This document shows positions 25,950 through 34,817 of a DNA stretch of 59,667 nt, piece after piece. Numbering within the stretch: the stretch's first letter is position 1; each line of letters begins with the position of its first letter. Source of the stretch: Lysobacter sp. A03 (GTDB lineage Bacteria; Pseudomonadota; Gammaproteobacteria; Xanthomonadales; Xanthomonadaceae). Under the pieces are notes generated by a model that worked only from the letters and a program-made list of their open reading frames with translations, did not search any database and was not told the DNA's origin. The stretch lies in assembly GCF_000855665.1 (NCBI RefSeq), contig NZ_JXSS01000097.1, forward strand, positions 1-59,667, read 5' to 3'. The translations under genes and the position numbers were made by a program.

Positions 25950-28667
25950 TCACCAGCGGTAGGTGAGCTTCGCGTTCCAGCGACGGCCCAGCAGGTCGTA
26001 GGTCATCGTGTCGGTGTTCGCATCGGTATAGCTCTGGATGAACGGCGGCTTCTTGTCCCAGAGATTGTCAATGCCGAATACGACGTCAAAGCCCTTGTTG
26101 ACCGCATATTTCGTCTGCACGTTGTGATAGCTCACGCTGGGCGCATGATCCCCGATGTCCCCCCTGGACGCGTTGATGTCATCCGCCGAGCCGATGTACT
26201 GGATGCTGTACGACCCTGACCAGGGACCCTGCTCGAGCGTCAGCGAGCCGAACGAGCGCCACTGGGTGAAGCTGCCGCGGCCACCGGTGATCTTGCCGGC
26301 GTAGTGGATCTCCTGCGCCGAAGGGAATGGACGCACGTCGTAGTTCTTGAGGTAGGACGTATCCAGGCTGAAGGTGGCCTTCATGCCGGCAAGGTCGAAC
26401 TGGTACAGCGCGCCCAGGTCGATACCGGAGACACGCTCGCTGGCGGCATTCACGGGCTGTGCCGACAGGTAGTCGATCTCACCGGTAAGCGGGTTGCGGG
26501 TGAAGTTGGACGGGGTGCAGAACTGGTGCTGCAGCCCGGGCGTGTTGTAGCAGACGGCCAACTTCGTCGAGCCATCGATCCGCTGGATCGCGTTGTCGAT
26601 CTTGATGTTGAAGTAGTCGAAGGTCAGGGTCAGGTTGTCGACAAACGTCGGCGTCCAGACCGCACCGACCGTCAGCGTCTCCGCGTCCTCGGGCTCAAGA
26701 TTCCGGTTCCCGCCCACGGTGGTCTGGATCGCCTTGCCCAGTTGGGTGTAGCCGGTCGGAACACCGGAGGCCTGGCAATTCTGGTACACCACCGAGGAGG
26801 ACGGCAGCGTCGCCCAGCCGCTGCAGGGATCAGTGGTGGTCAGGCCGCCCTCCGATACGCCACCAAACAGCTCGGGCACGTTCGGGATGCGAAAGGCGGT
26901 TGCGTAATTGGCGCGCATTTTCAGCGAAGGCACCAACTGCCAGTCCAGGCCCACCTTGTAGTTGGTATCCCCCCCGAAGATGTCGTAGTCGGAGTAACGA
27001 AGCGCCGTGTTCAGTGTCACCGACTGCGCCAGGAACCTGTCCTGCAGCAACGGGATCGCGATTTCCACAAAGGCTTCTTTCGCCGTGTACTCACCGGCAA
27101 TCGCGTCCTGCTGGTTGGTATTGGCCATGCCCAGGACGGTCAACGGGTCCGGATTGCGCCAGCCGCTTTCCTCGCGAACCTCGACGCCGGTCGCCAAGCC
27201 CACCCACCCGGCCGGAAGTTCGAACAACTGGCCGCTGACGTTTGCGGTGAAGCTCTTCTGCTCGTTTCCACCGACGTCGCGTGTGGTGTAGAGGATGTAA
27301 TCCAGAACCTCCGGGGTGACGTCGCCGTAGCCCAGATAATCACCGCAAGGGATCGCCGCACCCGGCGCACTGCTGCAGAGCCCCGTGTTCATGGTGTTGT
27401 CGAAGCGATCCAGGTTGACCACGTTGCTGGAGCCGTCCACGCCGGTATTGCGGCCCCAGTTGAGCGCCATCGACCAGTCCCAGTAGGTACCGATGCCGCC
27501 CTCCACGCCGACCACGGTTCGGAACGTGTCGACATCCTGGTAGAACTCGCGGTTGCCACCTTCTTTCAGACTGCGTCGCTGCAGAAGGATATCCTGTCCG
27601 GTCGGATTGGTCGGGTGATCGGCGGCGATATTGATCGGCCGATAGATACCCAGCGTCCCCGGTGTGGCCAGCTGGTCGGACTGGCGGTTGGTGAACATCA
27701 ACTCGGCGAAACCACGGACGTTGTCCGTGAGCGCGTAATTGCCGAATGCACTGAAGCTCAGACGCTTGATCGGGTTGACGGCGTTGAGGTTCGGATAGGC
27801 GTTCTGGTTGTGCTTGTCCGGCGAATACGCCTCGTAGAAGTCACCGTCGCCGTTGGGGTCCTGGTTGAAGTTGATGCGTGTCCCATCGGGCAATAAGGCA
27901 CGCCCACCGATGGTGCTGCTGCTCCCCACGCACTGCAGCTTTCCGTCCACTTCGGCCAGGCCACACGCGGCCCGGTCAGCCATGTTGACCGTACCGCTCT
28001 GTGAGTAGTTGATGGCGGCCATCAACGAACCTCGATCCGTGTCCACACCCCACGCCAGGTCGACCGAGCCTGCTTCCCCGTCCTGCTTGAACGTCTGCCC
28101 ATAGCCGACGGAGGCTTCGACGCCCTCGAAGTTCTTTTTGGTGATGATGTTGACCACACCGGCCACGGCATCGGCGCCGTAGATGGCGGATGCGCCATCC
28201 TTGAGCACTTCGATGCGCTCGATCAGCGCCACCGGAATGATGTTCAGATCGACTGAGCTGTTCGCGCCGGTACCGCCGTTCACGATCCGACGCCCGTTAA
28301 GCAGGACCAGGGTGCGGTTGATGCCCAGCCCACGCAGGTTGACCTGGGTCGTCCCATAGCCATTGTCGGCCCAGTACGCGTTGGTCTGGCTGCCGGCGAA
28401 GCCTGCCGATGCCGGCAAGCGCTGCAACAGGGTTTCAACCGAGATGGCACCGGAGCGCTCAATGGTCTCAGCGTCGATCACGGTTACTGGACCAACGCCC
28501 GATATGGCCGCGCGCTTGATGTGGCTACCAGTGACCGTCACTGCGTCCAGCGTGGTGGCGGATGACGGGTTCGCTTCATCAGCGGACTGGGCGGAGGCGG
28601 TGGCAACGGTTCCGGCGAACAGCAATGCGCCGATCGCCAGCGCGAGATGGTTGCGCTTAAAAAGCAT
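25950..28667 (-). CDS. TonB-dependent outer-membrane receptor
   Basis: 905 residues from the ATG at 28667 (ribosome site GGGAG). A signal peptide (LALAIGALLFAGTVATASAQ) is followed by a TonB-box-like DAVTVTG, a plug domain at about 45-165 (TLVLLNGRRI, IERIEVLKDGASAIYGADAVAGVVNI) and a large beta-barrel ending in WNAKLTYRW with the aromatic last residue. The ligand is unknown. Context (Cys/His-rich leader gene before it, two PepSY proteins and a reductase after it, a HutC-like site at the promoter, copper genes beyond hut) points to a metal complex, possibly of copper or iron. The open frame extends 94 residues upstream, but those are not receptor-like. Confidence 0.92.
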   Translation of the reverse strand: MLFKRNHLALAIGALLFAGTVATASAQSADEANPSSATTLDAVTVTGSHIKRAAISGVGPVTVIDAETIERSGAISVETLLQRLPASAGFAGSQTNAYWADNGYGTTQVNLRGLGINRTLVLLNGRRIVNGGTGANSSVDLNIIPVALIERIEVLKDGASAIYGADAVAGVVNIITKKNFEGVEASVGYGQTFKQDGEAGSVDLAWGVDTDRGSLMAAINYSQSGTVNMADRAACGLAEVDGKLQCVGSSSTIGGRALLPDGTRINFNQDPNGDGDFYEAYSPDKHNQNAYPNLNAVNPIKRLSFSAFGNYALTDNVRGFAELMFTNRQSDQLATPGTLGIYRPINIAADHPTNPTGQDILLQRRSLKEGGNREFYQDVDTFRTVVGVEGGIGTYWDWSMALNWGRNTGVDGSSNVVNLDRFDNTMNTGLCSSAPGAAIPCGDYLGYGDVTPEVLDYILYTTRDVGGNEQKSFTANVSGQLFELPAGWVGLATGVEVREESGWRNPDPLTVLGMANTNQQDAIAGEYTAKEAFVEIAIPLLQDRFLAQSVTLNTALRYSDYDIFGGDTNYKVGLDWQLVPSLKMRANYATAFRIPNVPELFGGVSEGGLTTTDPCSGWATLPSSSVVYQNCQASGVPTGYTQLGKAIQTTVGGNRNLEPEDAETLTVGAVWTPTFVDNLTLTFDYFNIKIDNAIQRIDGSTKLAVCYNTPGLQHQFCTPSNFTRNPLTGEIDYLSAQPVNAASERVSGIDLGALYQFDLAGMKATFSLDTSYLKNYDVRPFPSAQEIHYAGKITGGRGSFTQWRSFGSLTLEQGPWSGSYSIQYIGSADDINASRGDIGDHAPSVSYHNVQTKYAVNKGFDVVFGIDNLWDKKPPFIQSYTDANTDTMTYDLLGRRWNAKLTYRW

Positions 28668-28774
28668 GGTGGACTCCCAAACGGTGATTTCAGAACTTGT
28701 CGGCATGGGTCCAGACCGGTTTTCAGGATCCGGGCCGGTAGCAGGGTGGCCGCCGCAAGGGCAGCTGGACAAGA

Positions 28775-29203
28775 TCAGCCGATGGGAGGTCGAAAGACCG
28801 ATGCAGAGACAGTGGGTCGGATCATCGTCACGTGGTGGGAGACCTGCATGAAGCCGATCCAAAGCACATTGACGGCTGGAACTCCCCTTCCCAGAGCGAG
28901 GGTAACGAATCCACAGGTACAGTCGCATCCGCCATCGCTGCAGGCGCACTCCTCATCCCGGGAATGATCGGTGGCGGCGACCTGCTCGCAGTCCATCACG
29001 AGCATGCCACCGTTCTCCATGCCGTGATCGGCGGCTGCATGCTGGGTACCGGCTGCGTGCTGGGTACCTGCTGCGTGGCTATGGGTGTGCTGGACGGTGG
29101 CAATCGCCATCGCACTCGACTGCCACGCCATTGCCGTGCCGTCCAGGCAAAAAACCAGGACGATCAGGCAACGGAGGAACAGCGCGAGTTTGGGTATGTG
29201 CAA
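28775..29203 (-). CDS. CopL-like Cys/His-rich leader protein heading the receptor operon
   Basis: 142 residues. The start is a TTG at 29203 with GGAG seven bases upstream. A hydrophobic secretion-like segment (LALFLRCLIVLVFCLDGTAMA) leads to a His-rich part with a GTQHAAGTQHAA repeat, then a Cys cluster (EECACSDGGCDCTCGF) and a terminal FRPPIG just before the stop. CopL at 34281 ends in YRPPIG. In the DUF2946/CruR family, a copper-sensing upstream ORF uses Cys residues and a C-terminal RAPP arrest motif to control Rho termination before the next gene. This protein shares that plan, but assignment to that mechanism is inference. The 107-base gap to the receptor gene is C-rich on the transcribed strand. 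An antisense frame covers the same DNA and is rejected. Confidence 0.75.
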   Translation of the reverse strand: MHIPKLALFLRCLIVLVFCLDGTAMAWQSSAMAIATVQHTHSHAAGTQHAAGTQHAAADHGMENGGMLVMDCEQVAATDHSRDEECACSDGGCDCTCGFVTLALGRGVPAVNVLWIGFMQVSHHVTMIRPTVSASVFRPPIG

Positions 29204-29218
29204 AGACAGGCTCCGGGT

Positions 29219-29228
29219 TGTCTATACC
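29219..29228. promoter_or_regulatory. putative HutC operator A (receptor-operon side)
   Basis: TGTCTATACC contains GTCTATAC, a match to the GTNTANAC pattern known for HutC-subfamily GntR repressors. It lies 16 bases before the leader gene start and at the expected transcription start of the leftward promoter, where a repressor would block initiation. Confidence 0.65.
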
Positions 29229-29254
29229 ACCAAGTACCACGGTAAATCCAACCA

Positions 29255-29260
29255 TGTCAA
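29255..29260 (-). promoter_or_regulatory. probable -35 box of the leader/receptor operon
   Basis: A perfect TTGACA on the minus strand. The -10 region at the right distance (TACTTG) is poor, so the promoter may need an activator or the call may be wrong. Transcription would begin near 29224, inside operator A. Confidence 0.45.
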
Positions 29261-29321
29261 CCGACTTGACCGGGGTCGTTCCAAACGCTGGCGAATGGTT
29301 GTGGACACGCTTCCCATCAGA

Positions 29322-29331
29322 TGTATAGACA
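29322..29331. promoter_or_regulatory. putative HutC operator B (hut side)
   Basis: TGTATAGACA, the inverse of operator A (both contain TGTCTATAC on one strand), 103 bases away centre to centre and 16 bases before hutC. It overlaps a TATAGA hexamer that could be the -10 box of hutC, so binding would give autorepression. Confidence 0.7.
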
Positions 29332-29346
29332 TGTAATGCTTGGCGC

Positions 29347-30072
29347 ATGGACAAGCCGCAGCCCGAATACGCAAAGCTGAAGCAGTACATCCTCGGCCAG
29401 ATCACCAGCGGCACTTGGCCGCCACACAGCCGCATCCCCAGCGAGAACGACCTGGTCGTCCAGTTCGGCGTTTCACGGATGACGGTCAATCGCGCAATAC
29501 GGGAACTCAGCGACTCTGATGTCGTCATCCGCGTGCAGGGCGTGGGCACCTTTGTCGCGGTCCCGAAGGTCGAGTCGCCGATGTTCGAGGTGCGCTCCAT
29601 CCGCGACGAGATCCGCGCGCGCGGACAGCAGCATGTTGTCACCGTTCTGGTGTGCGAATCCATCAAGGCGCGTGCGCCCCTGGCCCGGGAGTTCTCCTTG
29701 CCGGCCGGCACCGAATTGTTTCATTCCCGACTGCTCCACCTTGCTGACGGCAAACCGCTCCAACTGGAGGACCGCTTCGTCAATCCCGCCAGCGCGCCGG
29801 CGTATCTGGAGGTCGACTTCACCATCGAGACCCCGCACGAGTACCTCACCCGCACAGCCCCGCTGGAACGTACCGAGCACACGATTGAAGCCGAGCTGGC
29901 CAACAAGGGCACCGCCAAGGTGTTGCGGATCACCGCAGGCGACCCGCTGCTGTCCCTGAGCCGGCGGACGTGGTCACGCGGGCGGGTAGCCAGCTTTGTA
30001 CGCCTGACACATCCTGCCGCCAACTATCGATTCGTTGGCACTTTTCATGTGGGCAACGCGCCCCGTTCGTGA
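29347..30072 (+). CDS. hutC: histidine utilisation repressor (GntR/HutC family)
   Basis: 241 residues. A GntR winged helix is at about 8-72 ([25 protein letters not shown]), followed by a UTRA effector domain at about 95-235 ([37 protein letters not shown]). The family represses hut genes and is released by urocanate. It is the first gene of hutC-hutU-hutH-hutG, 11 bases before hutU. The ribosome site is weak, which is common for autoregulated repressors. Two candidate operators flank its divergent promoter region. Confidence 0.95.
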   Translation: MDKPQPEYAKLKQYILGQITSGTWPPHSRIPSENDLVVQFGVSRMTVNRAIRELSDSDVVIRVQGVGTFVAVPKVESPMFEVRSIRDEIRARGQQHVVTVLVCESIKARAPLAREFSLPAGTELFHSRLLHLADGKPLQLEDRFVNPASAPAYLEVDFTIETPHEYLTRTAPLERTEHTIEAELANKGTAKVLRITAGDPLLSLSRRTWSRGRVASFVRLTHPAANYRFVGTFHVGNAPRS

Positions 30073-30083
30073 CGGAGTTACCG

Positions 30084-31775
30084 ATGGATCCTGGCCTCAC
30101 CCCGGCGCTCGCCGGTGCGCGATCCGTACGCAGCCCGCGAGGCACCACGCTGTCGTGCAAGTCATGGCAGGCGGAAGCGGCCTACCGGATGCTGCAGAAC
30201 AACCTGGACCCCGAAGTCGCCGAGCGTCCCGACGAGTTGGTGGTCTACGGCGGCATCGGCAAGGCGGCACGTGACTGGCCCAGCTTTGATCGCATCCTCG
30301 CGTCGCTGCGTGCGCTCGGCGACGACGAGACCCTGCTGATCCAGTCCGGCAAACCGGTAGGCGTATTCCGCACCCATCGCGATGCGCCACGCGTCCTGCT
30401 GGCCAACTCCAATCTCGTCCCGCACTGGGCCAACTGGGACCACTTCAACGAGCTCGATCGCATGGGCCTGATGATGTACGGTCAAATGACCGCCGGCTCC
30501 TGGATCTACATTGGCTCCCAGGGCATCGTGCAGGGCACCTACGAGACGTTCATCGAACTGGGACGCCAACACTACGCGGGAGACTGGTCCGGCAAGTGGA
30601 TCCTCACCGCAGGCCTGGGTGGCATGGGCGGCGCCCAACCACTGGCGGCGAGCCTTGCCGGCGCGAGCTGCATCGTGATCGAGTGCGATGAGTCGCGGAT
30701 CGATTTTCGCATCCGTACCCGCTACCTCGACCGCAAAGCGCGCTCCATCGAAGAAGCGCTGGAGATGGTGGAAAACGCCACATCCCCGGTGTCGGTGGGC
30801 CTGCTGGGCAACGCCGCCGAGCTGTTGCCCCGTTTTGTCCAACTGGCCCGTCAGGGAGCTGCCACGCCGGCGGCGGTGACGGACCAGACCTCGGCGCACG
30901 ACCTGATCAACGGCTACCTCCCTTCGGGCTGGTCGACGGACCAGTGGCAGGCGGCGCGCAACGACCCATCCGCGCACAAGACGCTGCAACTCGCGGCCGC
31001 TGCTTCGTGCGCCGAGCATGTGCGCGCGATGCTCGACTTCCACCGTATGGGCGTGCCCACCATCGACTACGGCAACAACATCCGCCAGGTTGCTCTGGAG
31101 TATGGGGTCCAGGACGCGTTTGACTTCCCCGGGTTCGTTCCCGCGTGCATCCGGCCGCTGTTCTGCCAAGGCAAAGGGCCGTTCCGCTGGGTCGCGCTGT
31201 CGGGCGATCCCGAGGACATCTATCGCACCGATGCCAAGGTCAAGGAGCTGTTTCCCGACGATACCCACCTGCATCACTGGCTTGACCAGGCGCGCGAACG
31301 CATTGCGTTCCAGGGACTGCCGGCACGCATCTGCTGGCTCGGCCTGGGTCAGCGGCATATCGCCGCACTGGCTTTCAACGAGATGGTGCGCAACGGTGAG
31401 TTGAAGGCGCCGGTGGTCATCGGTCGCGACCACCTCGACTGTGGTTCCGTCGCCAGCCCCAACCGCGAAACCGAAGCGATGCTCGACGGTTCCGACGCGG
31501 TGTCGGACTGGCCGCTGCTCAACGCCATGCTCGCGGTAGCGGGAGGAGCCACGTGGGTCAGCCTGCACCACGGTGGCGGCGTGGGCATGGGGTTTTCCCA
31601 GCACTCGGGCGTGGTGATCGTCTGCGACGGGACCGAAGAGGCAGACAAACGGCTCGCGCGCGTGCTCTGGAACGACCCCGCTACCGGCGTCATGCGCCAC
31701 GCCGATGCCGGCTACGAGGTTGCACTGGCATGTGCCCGGGACAACGAACTCAACCTGCCCGCGATCACCGGATGA
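30084..31775 (+). CDS. hutU: urocanate hydratase
   Basis: 563 residues from the ATG at 30084; the open frame upstream overlaps hutC out of frame and is ignored. It converts urocanate to imidazolonepropionate using tightly bound NAD+. Visible features: [40 protein letters not shown] (NAD binding), [18 protein letters not shown] and [16 protein letters not shown] near the C-terminus. Length and motifs are normal. The hutH gene starts 7 bases after its stop. Confidence 0.97.
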   Translation: MDPGLTPALAGARSVRSPRGTTLSCKSWQAEAAYRMLQNNLDPEVAERPDELVVYGGIGKAARDWPSFDRILASLRALGDDETLLIQSGKPVGVFRTHRDAPRVLLANSNLVPHWANWDHFNELDRMGLMMYGQMTAGSWIYIGSQGIVQGTYETFIELGRQHYAGDWSGKWILTAGLGGMGGAQPLAASLAGASCIVIECDESRIDFRIRTRYLDRKARSIEEALEMVENATSPVSVGLLGNAAELLPRFVQLARQGAATPAAVTDQTSAHDLINGYLPSGWSTDQWQAARNDPSAHKTLQLAAAASCAEHVRAMLDFHRMGVPTIDYGNNIRQVALEYGVQDAFDFPGFVPACIRPLFCQGKGPFRWVALSGDPEDIYRTDAKVKELFPDDTHLHHWLDQARERIAFQGLPARICWLGLGQRHIAALAFNEMVRNGELKAPVVIGRDHLDCGSVASPNRETEAMLDGSDAVSDWPLLNAMLAVAGGATWVSLHHGGGVGMGFSQHSGVVIVCDGTEEADKRLARVLWNDPATGVMRHADAGYEVALACARDNELNLPAITG

Positions 31776-31782
31776 CCGACTC

Positions 31783-33312
31783 ATGCACATGCTGACCCCC
31801 GGACGGATTCCGCTGTCCCAGTTGCGCCGGATTGCCAGGCAGTTCCACCCTGTATCCCTGCCGCCGGAGGCGAAGAGCCGGGTCGACGATGCCGCCCGCA
31901 CGGTTGCGGCGATCGTCGCCGCAGGCGCCCCCGCCTATGGAATCAATACCGGCTTCGGCCTGCTTGCCAGCGTTCACATTCCGCCCCACCAGTTGGAACA
32001 GCTGCAGACAAACCTGGTGCGCTCGCATGCGGTCGGCGTTGGCACCTTGCTGGACGACGACACAGTCCGCCTGCTCCTGGCGTTGAAGATCGCTTCTCTG
32101 GCGCGAGGGCACTCCGGGGTCCGCTGGACGTTGCTCGAAAGCATGGTCACCCTTTACAACGCGCAGGTCTGGCCCTGTATTCCTGCACAGGGTTCGGTCG
32201 GCGCGTCCGGTGACCTCGCACCGCTGGCGCACCTCACCCTTGCACTGATGGGAGAGGGATCGGTCCGGATCGATGGCCACGTCATGCCCGCCGCGGAGGG
32301 ACTGCGACGCGCCGGTTTGACACCCGTCCAACTGGGCGCAAAAGAAGGTCTGGCACTGCTCAACGGCACCCAGGTGTCGACCGCCATCGCCCTGGTCGCC
32401 CTGTTCCGCGCGGAGCAGGCGTTCGCCGCCGCAGTGCTGGCCGGCGCCTTGACGGTCGATGCCGCGCGTGGCTCGGACACGCCTTTCGATGAGCGTATCC
32501 ACGCCTTGCGGGGTCAGCCGGGCCAGATCCATGTAGCGCGCCTGTACCGCGACCTGCTCAACGACAGCGCGATCCGCGATTCCCACCGGGCCGGCGATCC
32601 GCGCGTGCAGGATCCCTACAGCCTGCGCTGCCAGCCGCAGGCCATGGGTGCGTGCTGGGACGTGCTAGGGCAATCGGCCAACACCCTGTTGATCGAGGCC
32701 AACGCGGTTTCCGACAATCCGCTGCTGTTTCCGGATACCGGGGAAGTCCTGTCCGGCGGAAATTTCCACGCCGAGCCGGTCGCCTTCGCGGCCGATCAGA
32801 TCGCCATTGCGACCTCCGAGATCGGCGCCCTCTCCGAGCGCCGCATCGCGCTCCTCATCGACGCCCACCTGTCGAGCTTGCCGGCATTCCTGGTCGGCAA
32901 CCCGGGCATCAATTCCGGTTTCATGATTGCCCATGTGACGGCGGCAGCGCTGGCCAGCGAGAACAAGACCCTCGCGCATCCGGCCAGCATCGACTCCATG
33001 CCAACCTCGGCCAATCAGGAGGACCACGTCAGCATGGCCACCTTCGCGGCCCGCAAGGCGGGGGACGTGGCGATCAACGTGCGCCGCATCGTTGCCATCG
33101 AACTGCTGGCAGCGTGCCAGGGCATCGACTTCCTGCGTCCATTGCGCTCGTCCTCGCGGCTTGAAGAGGCGTTCGACCTCGTGCGCTCCGTCATCCCGCG
33201 CTACGACGAAGATCGCTACTTCGCGCCGGAGATCGCCGCTGCAGACACGTTGATTGTCAGCGGCCGGCTCGCCGGAATTTTGCGCACCGAATTTCCCGAC
33301 GGGAGCTTCTGA
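31783..33312 (+). CDS. hutH: histidine ammonia-lyase
   Basis: 509 residues from the ATG at 31783 (a second ATG lies two codons on). It deaminates histidine to urocanate, the first step of the pathway and the source of the HutC inducer. The self-forming MIO cofactor triad Ala141-Ser142-Gly143 is seen in [20 protein letters not shown] near residue 53, [11 protein letters not shown] and [10 protein letters not shown] are also family signatures. The stop and the hutG start share one base (TGATG). Confidence 0.97.
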   Translation: MHMLTPGRIPLSQLRRIARQFHPVSLPPEAKSRVDDAARTVAAIVAAGAPAYGINTGFGLLASVHIPPHQLEQLQTNLVRSHAVGVGTLLDDDTVRLLLALKIASLARGHSGVRWTLLESMVTLYNAQVWPCIPAQGSVGASGDLAPLAHLTLALMGEGSVRIDGHVMPAAEGLRRAGLTPVQLGAKEGLALLNGTQVSTAIALVALFRAEQAFAAAVLAGALTVDAARGSDTPFDERIHALRGQPGQIHVARLYRDLLNDSAIRDSHRAGDPRVQDPYSLRCQPQAMGACWDVLGQSANTLLIEANAVSDNPLLFPDTGEVLSGGNFHAEPVAFAADQIAIATSEIGALSERRIALLIDAHLSSLPAFLVGNPGINSGFMIAHVTAAALASENKTLAHPASIDSMPTSANQEDHVSMATFAARKAGDVAINVRRIVAIELLAACQGIDFLRPLRSSSRLEEAFDLVRSVIPRYDEDRYFAPEIAAADTLIVSGRLAGILRTEFPDGSF

Positions 33313-34220
33313 TGGACAACTGGCACGGCCGCATTGATGACCCCACGGATCCGGAGACCTTCCGCTGGCACCAGGTGGTGCGTCCGATGGAGGGCAGCGC
33401 AGCTCCGGGAATCGCCCTGCTCGGGTTTGCCAGCGATGAAGGGATACGCCGCAATAACGGCCGGCCTGGCGCAGCAGACGGTCCCGCCGCGATGAGGAAC
33501 GCACTGGCCAACCTGCCGGTGGCCCACACGCGGCCGCTGTATGACGCCGGTGACGTCGCCTGCACCGACGGCGATCTGGAGGGTGCGCAGCAGCGCTACG
33601 CCGCGTGCGTGACCGGCCTGCTCGCGGACGGGCACTTCCCGATCGGCATGGGCGGGGGCCACGAGATCGCCTTCGGCAGCTATCTGGGACTGGCCGGAAG
33701 CGCCAATGCGGGGCGCATCGCGATCGTCAATCTGGACGCGCACTTCGACCTTCGCGACAACCCCGTCGCGACCTCCGGCACCCCGTTCCTGCAGGCGTCC
33801 AGGCATGCCGCAGCGAACGGCATCGCGCTGGACTATGTCTGCCTGGGGACCAGCGCCGCGTCCAATACACGTCGCCTTTTCCGCACCGCGCAGGAAACCG
33901 GCACGCGCTACCTGGTTGATCAGGACATGACGGCGGCCCATTCGCGCGCGCAGGTGGAGCGCGTGCGGCAATGGTTGCAGCCGGCAGACTCGATCTATCT
34001 CACGATCTGCCTGGATGTGCTGCCCCATGCGGTCGCGCCGGGGGTCAGCGCTCCCAACGCCCGCGGAGTGTCCCTGGATCTGCTGGAGCCGTTTATTGCC
34101 GCCACGGTGCAGACCGGACGCGTAAAAATCTTTGACATCGCCGAACTCAGCCCCCCGCTGGACCGGGACAATGCCACCGCCCGGGTCGCTGCCCGGCTGG
34201 TACACGGTCTGGTGCAGTGA
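33312..34220 (+). CDS. hutG: formimidoylglutamase (arginase family)
   Basis: 302 residues of the ureohydrolase fold. Metal-site motifs are GGGHE (about 113-117) and NLDAHFDLR (about 139-147). The third motif, normally DxD, reads TICLDVLPHAVAPGVSAP, so the first Asp appears to be Cys while the second Asp is kept. Its position after hutH makes formiminoglutamate the likely substrate (to glutamate and formamide). The imidazolonepropionase gene hutI, needed between hutU and hutG, is not in this window. copL begins 60 bases later on the same strand. Confidence 0.88.
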   Translation: MDNWHGRIDDPTDPETFRWHQVVRPMEGSAAPGIALLGFASDEGIRRNNGRPGAADGPAAMRNALANLPVAHTRPLYDAGDVACTDGDLEGAQQRYAACVTGLLADGHFPIGMGGGHEIAFGSYLGLAGSANAGRIAIVNLDAHFDLRDNPVATSGTPFLQASRHAAANGIALDYVCLGTSAASNTRRLFRTAQETGTRYLVDQDMTAAHSRAQVERVRQWLQPADSIYLTICLDVLPHAVAPGVSAPNARGVSLDLLEPFIAATVQTGRVKIFDIAELSPPLDRDNATARVAARLVHGLVQ

Positions 34221-34241
34221 GTGCCCGCGTTCAGCCAATTC

Positions 34242-34270
34242 TTGACGATGAAGCCTCGCGTTGGTTTAGA
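34242..34270 (+). promoter_or_regulatory. sigma70-like promoter of the cop operon
   Basis: TTGACG (34242-34247), a 17-base spacer and TTTAGA (34265-34270). Transcription would start near 34277, only about 4 bases before the copL ATG, which gives a nearly leaderless message. Confidence 0.6.
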
Positions 34271-34280
34271 GTGGTCGGAA

Positions 34281-34685
34281 ATGTCGATCCAGCATCTGCT
34301 ACTGCGTGTCCTGCTCTGCGTCTCCCTGGTCCTCAATGGATCGGGCATCGCCGTGGCCTCCACGCAGATGCATGTGCAACACGTCGTCATGGCCGACGCG
34401 CCCTCCGGTGCAGCGATGGCCGGTGATGATCAAGCAATCTGCGGGGAGCACTCCACAGACTCAACTTCGTCGTTTGAAGCGGCTACGTGCGACAGCCATT
34501 CCGCAACCGCAGACTGCTGCGCAGGTGCGGAATGTCATATTGTCTGTCCTGCAGGCATGTTCTGGACCGCAACGGCGTCTGCACAAGGCGTGTGGATTCC
34601 GCCACTGATCCTCGCGGCTCTCCCGGTATTCGCCGACCACCCGGCACCCCTGCTGAAGAGCCGATACCGACCTCCGATCGGATAA
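34281..34685 (+). CDS. copL: CopL family copper-responsive regulatory/metal-binding protein
   Basis: 134 residues. The ATG at 34281 opens a signal-like segment (LLLRVLLCVSLVLNGSGIAVAS); the longer frame from 34221 has no such start. The middle is rich in Met, His and Cys (HVQHVVM, ATCDSHS, DCCAGAECHIVC), and the protein ends in YRPPIG. In Xanthomonas, copL precedes copA and copB and is needed for copper-induced expression. The terminal RPPIG, shared with the leader of the receptor operon, suggests a nascent-chain arrest role like CruR (RAPP); this is inference. A 132-base gap with two hairpins separates it from copA. Confidence 0.85.
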   Translation: MSIQHLLLRVLLCVSLVLNGSGIAVASTQMHVQHVVMADAPSGAAMAGDDQAICGEHSTDSTSSFEAATCDSHSATADCCAGAECHIVCPAGMFWTATASAQGVWIPPLILAALPVFADHPAPLLKSRYRPPIG

Positions 34686-34692
34686 GTCCGGC

Positions 34693-34757
34693 CGCCCGCG
34701 ACGGGCGACCGTTTCGACTTGCTTTCCATCCGCGTCCGTTTGCCGCGATGGCGGCAA
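34693..34757 (+). promoter_or_regulatory. two hairpins in the copL-copA gap
   Basis: CGCCCG/CGGGCG with a CGA loop (34693-34707) and TTGCCGC/GCGGCAA with a GATG loop (34740-34757), both perfect stems and neither followed by a T run. A C-rich single-stranded stretch lies between them. They could affect Rho loading or shield the copA ribosome site; no function is shown by sequence alone. Confidence 0.45.
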
Positions 34758-34817
34758 GTGTCGAGCGATTCCGCCTGTCGGGTGGAACACGACTTCCCGA
34801 ATTCACGGAGTATTTGC

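Noticed and set aside
28832-29245. 137-residue plus-strand frame opposite the CopL-like leader
   Set aside because: The minus-strand reading has a ribosome site, signal-like segment, Cys cluster and RPPIG end; the plus-strand reading has none of these and crosses operator A.
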